DNA of 64,000 nucleotides from positions 4,092,001 through 4,156,000 of the forward strand of contig NZ_JAKNTK010000001.1 in the NCBI RefSeq assembly GCF_022440805.1. Reading direction: 5' to 3'. Each line of letters opens with the position of its first letter. Position 1 is the stretch's first letter. A program made the translations under genes and the position numbers. The notes beneath the pieces are model-generated. The model searched no databases and was not told the DNA's origin. It saw only the letters and a program-made list of their open reading frames with translations. This DNA comes from Holdemania massiliensis (GTDB taxonomy: Bacteria; Bacillota_I; Bacilli_A; Erysipelotrichales; Erysipelotrichaceae). Of this stretch, positions 60,980 through 64,000 are shown piece after piece.

Positions 60980-62242
60980 ATGAAATCCACACTATCCAAG
61001 AAAGAAACAATCTTAGCTCTTGGTCATTGTGACACTTACTTTCCAGGTCCGAATCCCATTTCCATCGCTAAAATCTTTGCTGAAAATCGATGGCGGCTGC
61101 TTGTTGATTATGAACTTTATCGAAAAGGGATCCGTCCCGCAATCATGAAAACGGTTAACTCGATTATTCTCTGTGAGTATCATGATCTCGGCCACTCTCT
61201 TTACGAATGTCCTCACTGTGAAAACTTCACTTTCGTTTGGCATACTTGTAAATCTCGTTTTTGTAATCAGTGCGGTATAAAATATGCTCGCCTGCTTTCA
61301 GACTCGATTCTATCTAAAGTTTTTGATTGTCCCCATCGTCATGGCGTTTTCACGGTTCCTGAACCCCTTCGTCCTTATTTTCAAAAAGATCGTTCTTTAC
61401 TGGACGAACTTTTCAAAGCTGTGGAAGATACTCTTCATTATGTCATTCGCAAAGCCGGAAGAAAAAACGAAGAATTGATTCCTTGTGCCGTATTAACCCT
61501 TCATACTTTTGGCAGGCCTTTGAATTGGATCCCGCATATCCACGTTCTGTTAGCCGAAGGCGGTGTTCGTAAAAGCGGTTCGTTTCAACCTTTAAAACAT
61601 ATCCACTACGATTCTCTGCGTTTTTCTTTTCAAAAGCAGTTGCTTGACCGCATGGAAGCCAAATTGAATTCCCCCGATTTTAAAATCGTAAAAAAGCAAT
61701 GTTATCGAGATTATCCCGATGGCTTCTATGTTTACTCTCCACCTTCTACTCACAAATCCACTCAAGATTGTGTAGATTATATCGTTCGTTATGTTGGTCG
61801 TCCTGTCATGGCTCAAAGTCGGATTGAAGACTATGATGTTGACCTTGACTTTGTCTGGTGGCACTATATCGACCATCAAACCCATGAACGTGTAGATGTG
61901 TTTGATTCCACTCTCGTTTTCATGAAAAAGCTCATTCTTCATATTCCTGATGATCATTTCAAAATGGTTCGTTACTTAGGCGCCTATACTTCTCGAAAAA
62001 AGAAACTTTGTCGCTGTATTCAAAAAATGTTACGTAAGCCTCGAGCTTGGATTCGTAAGAAGCTTTCTTCTTATCGAGAATTTCGTAAGGAGTCCACAGG
62101 CATTGATCCTTTCCTTTGTTCCTGCGGACACATCATGGAATTGGTTGAATCCTTTTTCCCGGCTGGATTGGAAGTGAAAATCAATGAAACCTGGGAACTC
62201 TATGACTGGCACCGTGAACTCGATCCCCTTCAAGTGTACTAA
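60980..62242 (+). mobile_element. IS91-like transposase
   Basis: 420 residues. An N-terminal zinc domain (ECPHCENF...TCKSRFCNQCGIKYAR) and the rolling-circle relaxase-like part: the HUH motif WIPHIHVLLAEGG, and YIVRYVGRPVMAQSRI with two tyrosines, as in IS91 (Y2) transposases. A CSCG at the end adds another metal site. ATG 60980 with GGGGAG is used. No intact gene of the same kind is nearby. Confidence 0.9.
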
Positions 62243-62396
62243 GTGTGGTTTTCTGGATCCGATGGAAATCGATATTGCTGAAGAAGCTTGTGATCTTATT
62301 TCTTATCGGGGTATTCCATGTTTCCGCGCCTACTGTATCCAATGGGATTCTGTCATGATCCCTGTCGATGTCTTATGCCAATTCGCTCAGGAATAA
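62202..62396 (+). CDS. Small putative zinc-ribbon protein overlapping the IS91-like gene end
   Basis: 64 residues in another frame, overlapping the transposase end by 41 bases: IPFKCTKCGFLDPMEIDIAE. One CxxC pair is visible. It may be an accessory gene of the element or the tail of an older frameshifted transposase. No clear ribosome site. Confidence 0.3.
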   Translation: MTGTVNSIPFKCTKCGFLDPMEIDIAEEACDLISYRGIPCFRAYCIQWDSVMIPVDVLCQFAQE

Positions 62397-62434
62397 TCTA
62401 TCCTTCCACTCCTCTCTCATTTCTCTTTTCGTTG

Positions 62435-62460
62435 CGACCTTTTAGGTCGTTTTTCTTTTT
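62435..62460 (+). terminator. Terminator of the IS91-like element
   Basis: CGACCT (62435-62440) pairs with AGGTCG (62444-62449), followed by TTTTTCTTTTT. Confidence 0.75.
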
Positions 62461-62474
62461 CATAAGATTCGTTT

Positions 62475-62530
62475 GAGTTATTTAACTCACTTGAACCTAT
62501 CGCCCATTTTGATGCAATTTCCTAATAGAA
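62475..62530 (+). repeat. Right copy of direct repeat with terminal hairpin
   Basis: Contains the palindrome GAGTTATTTAACTC (62475-62488) at its left edge and ends CTAATAGAA. See the left copy at 60857-60906. Confidence 0.5.
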
Positions 62531-62567
62531 GAAAAAAAGTCCCTGATCAAAATTTACAATCAGGAAC
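62531..62567 (-). terminator. Terminator of the HAD phosphatase gene
   Basis: GTCCCTGAT (62539-62547) and ATCAGGAAC (62559-62567) pair with one wobble; T7 on the minus strand. Confidence 0.8.
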
Positions 62568-62597
62568 TTTTTATTTGGAGATTCAATTTCCTTTAAT

Positions 62598-63392
62598 TCA
62601 GCGAATCAGTCCGTATTCTTTCATCGCCTTCGCAATCCCGTCCTGATCGATACGGGCCGTAACTTTTTCCACCAGCGGTTTTAATGACATCGTGCCATTG
62701 CCCATCAAAACACTGTGCGGAACATGCTTCAGCATTGGCAGATCATTGGTGCTGTCGCCGAACACATAACAATCCTGCAGTTCTACATTGTATTTCTGCC
62801 GAACCACATCAATGGCAGTCGCTTTGCTGCAGGCCTGCGGAACAATCTCCGCAAATCCATTGAAGCGGTCGATAAACTCAAAATGCATTTCTGTTAAAAA
62901 CTGACGGAATTCTTCAAGGTTGCTGTGGTCATCATAAGCGATGCAGAATTTAACAAATTCAGACTCATGATCAATCCACGGCACAATGTTGTTAAAACCT
63001 TCACCGCTCAGAATTTCCATCGATTTCACAAATCCATTTTTTACATGACCCAGACTGACATAACAAGTCGGCGTGTTTTCTCCGAATAAATCAATTTCAC
63101 AGACATCGGCTTTTTCCTTGATCTTCTGGCAAACAGCCTGGGGGATCTGATGACGGTACAGCGCTTTTCCCTGAACCATAATTTCAGTGCCGCAGCCGCA
63201 GCAGTAACCATCAAAATTCAATTCTTTAATCATATCTGAAACATGGGAATACGGACGGCCTGTATTGATAAACACGACGCTGCCGTTGCGGCGGGCTTCG
63301 TGAAGCGCTTCAATCGTACTTTGCGGAATCTGATGGGTGTGTTCATCCACCAAAGTTCCATCGATATCAAAAAAGAGACATTTTTTCTTCAT
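62598..63392 (-). CDS. Cof-type HAD-IIB phosphatase
   Basis: 264 residues. Motif I FFDIDGTLVD (nucleophile Asp), motif II VFINTGRPYSH, motif III lysine region (ACSKATAIDVVRQKYN), and motif IV VFGDSTNDLPML. The large C2B cap lies between motifs II and III. Such enzymes dephosphorylate sugar phosphates or flavin nucleotides; substrate unknown. GGAGG precedes ATG 63392. Single gene. Confidence 0.92.
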   Translation of the reverse strand: MKKKCLFFDIDGTLVDEHTHQIPQSTIEALHEARRNGSVVFINTGRPYSHVSDMIKELNFDGYCCGCGTEIMVQGKALYRHQIPQAVCQKIKEKADVCEIDLFGENTPTCYVSLGHVKNGFVKSMEILSGEGFNNIVPWIDHESEFVKFCIAYDDHSNLEEFRQFLTEMHFEFIDRFNGFAEIVPQACSKATAIDVVRQKYNVELQDCYVFGDSTNDLPMLKHVPHSVLMGNGTMSLKPLVEKVTARIDQDGIAKAMKEYGLIR

Positions 63393-63464
63393 AGATCCTC
63401 CTTCATCTTCCTTTTCAGCCTGAAAACAGCCCCATTATAGAAGATGAAATGAGAAAAGAAAAGC

Positions 63465-64000
63465 CTAATCCTGCAAATTGTAATATTCTTCGACAGTTAA
63501 ACCGCTTTCAAAGATTTTCTGAGCTTCTTCTGTTCCAAAATAGCGATAATGCCAAGGTTCAAAGATATATCCGGTAATCTCCTCTTTGCCTTCCGGATAG
63601 CGCAGAATGAAGCCGTATTTCCAGGCGTTTTCTTTCAGCCAGACGCCCTCATCCGTATCCTTAAAGCAGCCTTTGAGATAACAGTTGCCGCTGGTTCCGG
63701 ATAAATCCGCTGCCAGTCCTGTCTGATGTTCGCTCTGACCCGGCTTGGCTGAATAACGGTTGGCTTCTTCCTCGCCATCGCGGGCAACATAGTTGTTGTA
63801 TAAGGTTTTCTGATAATCATAAGAGCGGTAGCCGCTGCCGATCATCAGTGAAATACCGTCTTCTTTAGCCGCGTCAAACATAATCTTCATCGCCTCGGCT
63901 GCTTCCTGACGCATCGTTACAGACGATTTGGCCAGCGGGACATCCGGCTTGACCAGATCCGCCGGTTCGTAATCTTCCCCTAACGGACGTTGTTTGTTAA
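63465..64000 (-). CDS. VanY-type D-alanyl-D-alanine carboxypeptidase (5' end outside window)
   Basis: The frame stays open to the right edge: NKQRPLGEDYEPADLVKPDV precedes the first internal Met at 63914, so the gene extends out of the window. M15B motifs are present: GYRSYDYQKTLY, SEHQTGLAADLSG (His and Asp zinc ligands) and EPWHYRYFG (third His). It trims the terminal D-Ala of peptidoglycan stem peptides, probably outside the cell. Confidence 0.92.
   Translation of the reverse strand, partial: NKQRPLGEDYEPADLVKPDVPLAKSSVTMRQEAAEAMKIMFDAAKEDGISLMIGSGYRSYDYQKTLYNNYVARDGEEEANRYSAKPGQSEHQTGLAADLSGTSGNCYLKGCFKDTDEGVWLKENAWKYGFILRYPEGKEEITGYIFEPWHYRYFGTEEAQKIFESGLTVEEYYNLQD

Overview
The window looks like a chromosomal segment of a low-to-mid-GC, endospore-forming Firmicute. 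The best guess is a member of the Erysipelotrichia: the gene content, codon use and a Ni/Co riboswitch very like the Erysipelotrichaceae type all point there. Species cannot be read from the sequence. Sporulation potential is shown by spoVT, yabP and yabQ. A conserved origin-proximal block, rpmH-rnpA-yidC-jag, lies near the right end, but no dnaA lies beside it; two transposon genes occupy that side instead.

Region 1 (1-14.5 kb) is a sugar-uptake island. It holds two mannose-family PTS transporters (EIIB-IIC-IID-IIA sets), two paralogous HTH/PRD-type regulators (the first cut by the window start), a MATE exporter, a metallo-beta-lactamase-fold hydrolase, a YcxB-like membrane protein and, at the end, purC. 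Both PTS operons carry cre-like catabolite-control sites. Region 2 (14.6-24 kb) holds a MerR-like regulator with a GPP34-like partner, a second MATE pump, a MazG-like pyrophosphohydrolase, an AAA/DUF4143 ATPase behind a perfect 34-bp palindrome, and a heterodimeric ABC exporter. A 17-residue hydrophobic peptide gene with its own terminator lies between the MATE pump and MazG. Region 3 (24-33.5 kb) is dominated by a 2,484-residue secreted protein: HExxH metalloprotease, GLUG-like repeats, Ig-like domains, 11 cadherin-like beta-sandwich repeats (six nearly identical), and a C-terminal membrane anchor. It is followed by a flavin-dependent reductase lipoprotein.

Region 4 (33.6-43.5 kb) has small accessory genes and then the conserved pth-mfd-spoVT-rqcP-yabP-yabQ-divIC neighbourhood, interrupted by an Xre regulator/membrane-protein pair and a cupin gene. 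Region 5 (43.7-52 kb) starts with two fused remnants, an AraC regulator and a glycosidase. It continues with unknown proteins, a YtrA-type GntR/ABC-2 operon and two FemAB-type peptidoglycan-bridge enzymes. Region 6 (52-58.7 kb) contains a BlaI/BlaR1-like pair whose operator type also sits in front of the femAB genes, a CDF metal exporter behind a Ni/Co riboswitch, and the jag-yidC-rnpA-rpmH operon. Region 7 (58.7-64 kb) holds a TnpB-like gene, an IS91-like transposase flanked by imperfect direct repeats, a Cof-type HAD phosphatase and a truncated VanY-type D,D-carboxypeptidase.

The most coherent candidate for an undescribed system is the blaI-blaR-femAB-femAB locus (49.6-55.1 kb). A repressor and a membrane metalloprotease sensor, with an extracellular domain showing no penicillin-binding motifs, appear to control cell-wall cross-bridge enzymes through shared TACA-N2-TGTA operators. 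A second candidate is a pair of small unlinked genes that share helically phased paired palindromes upstream.
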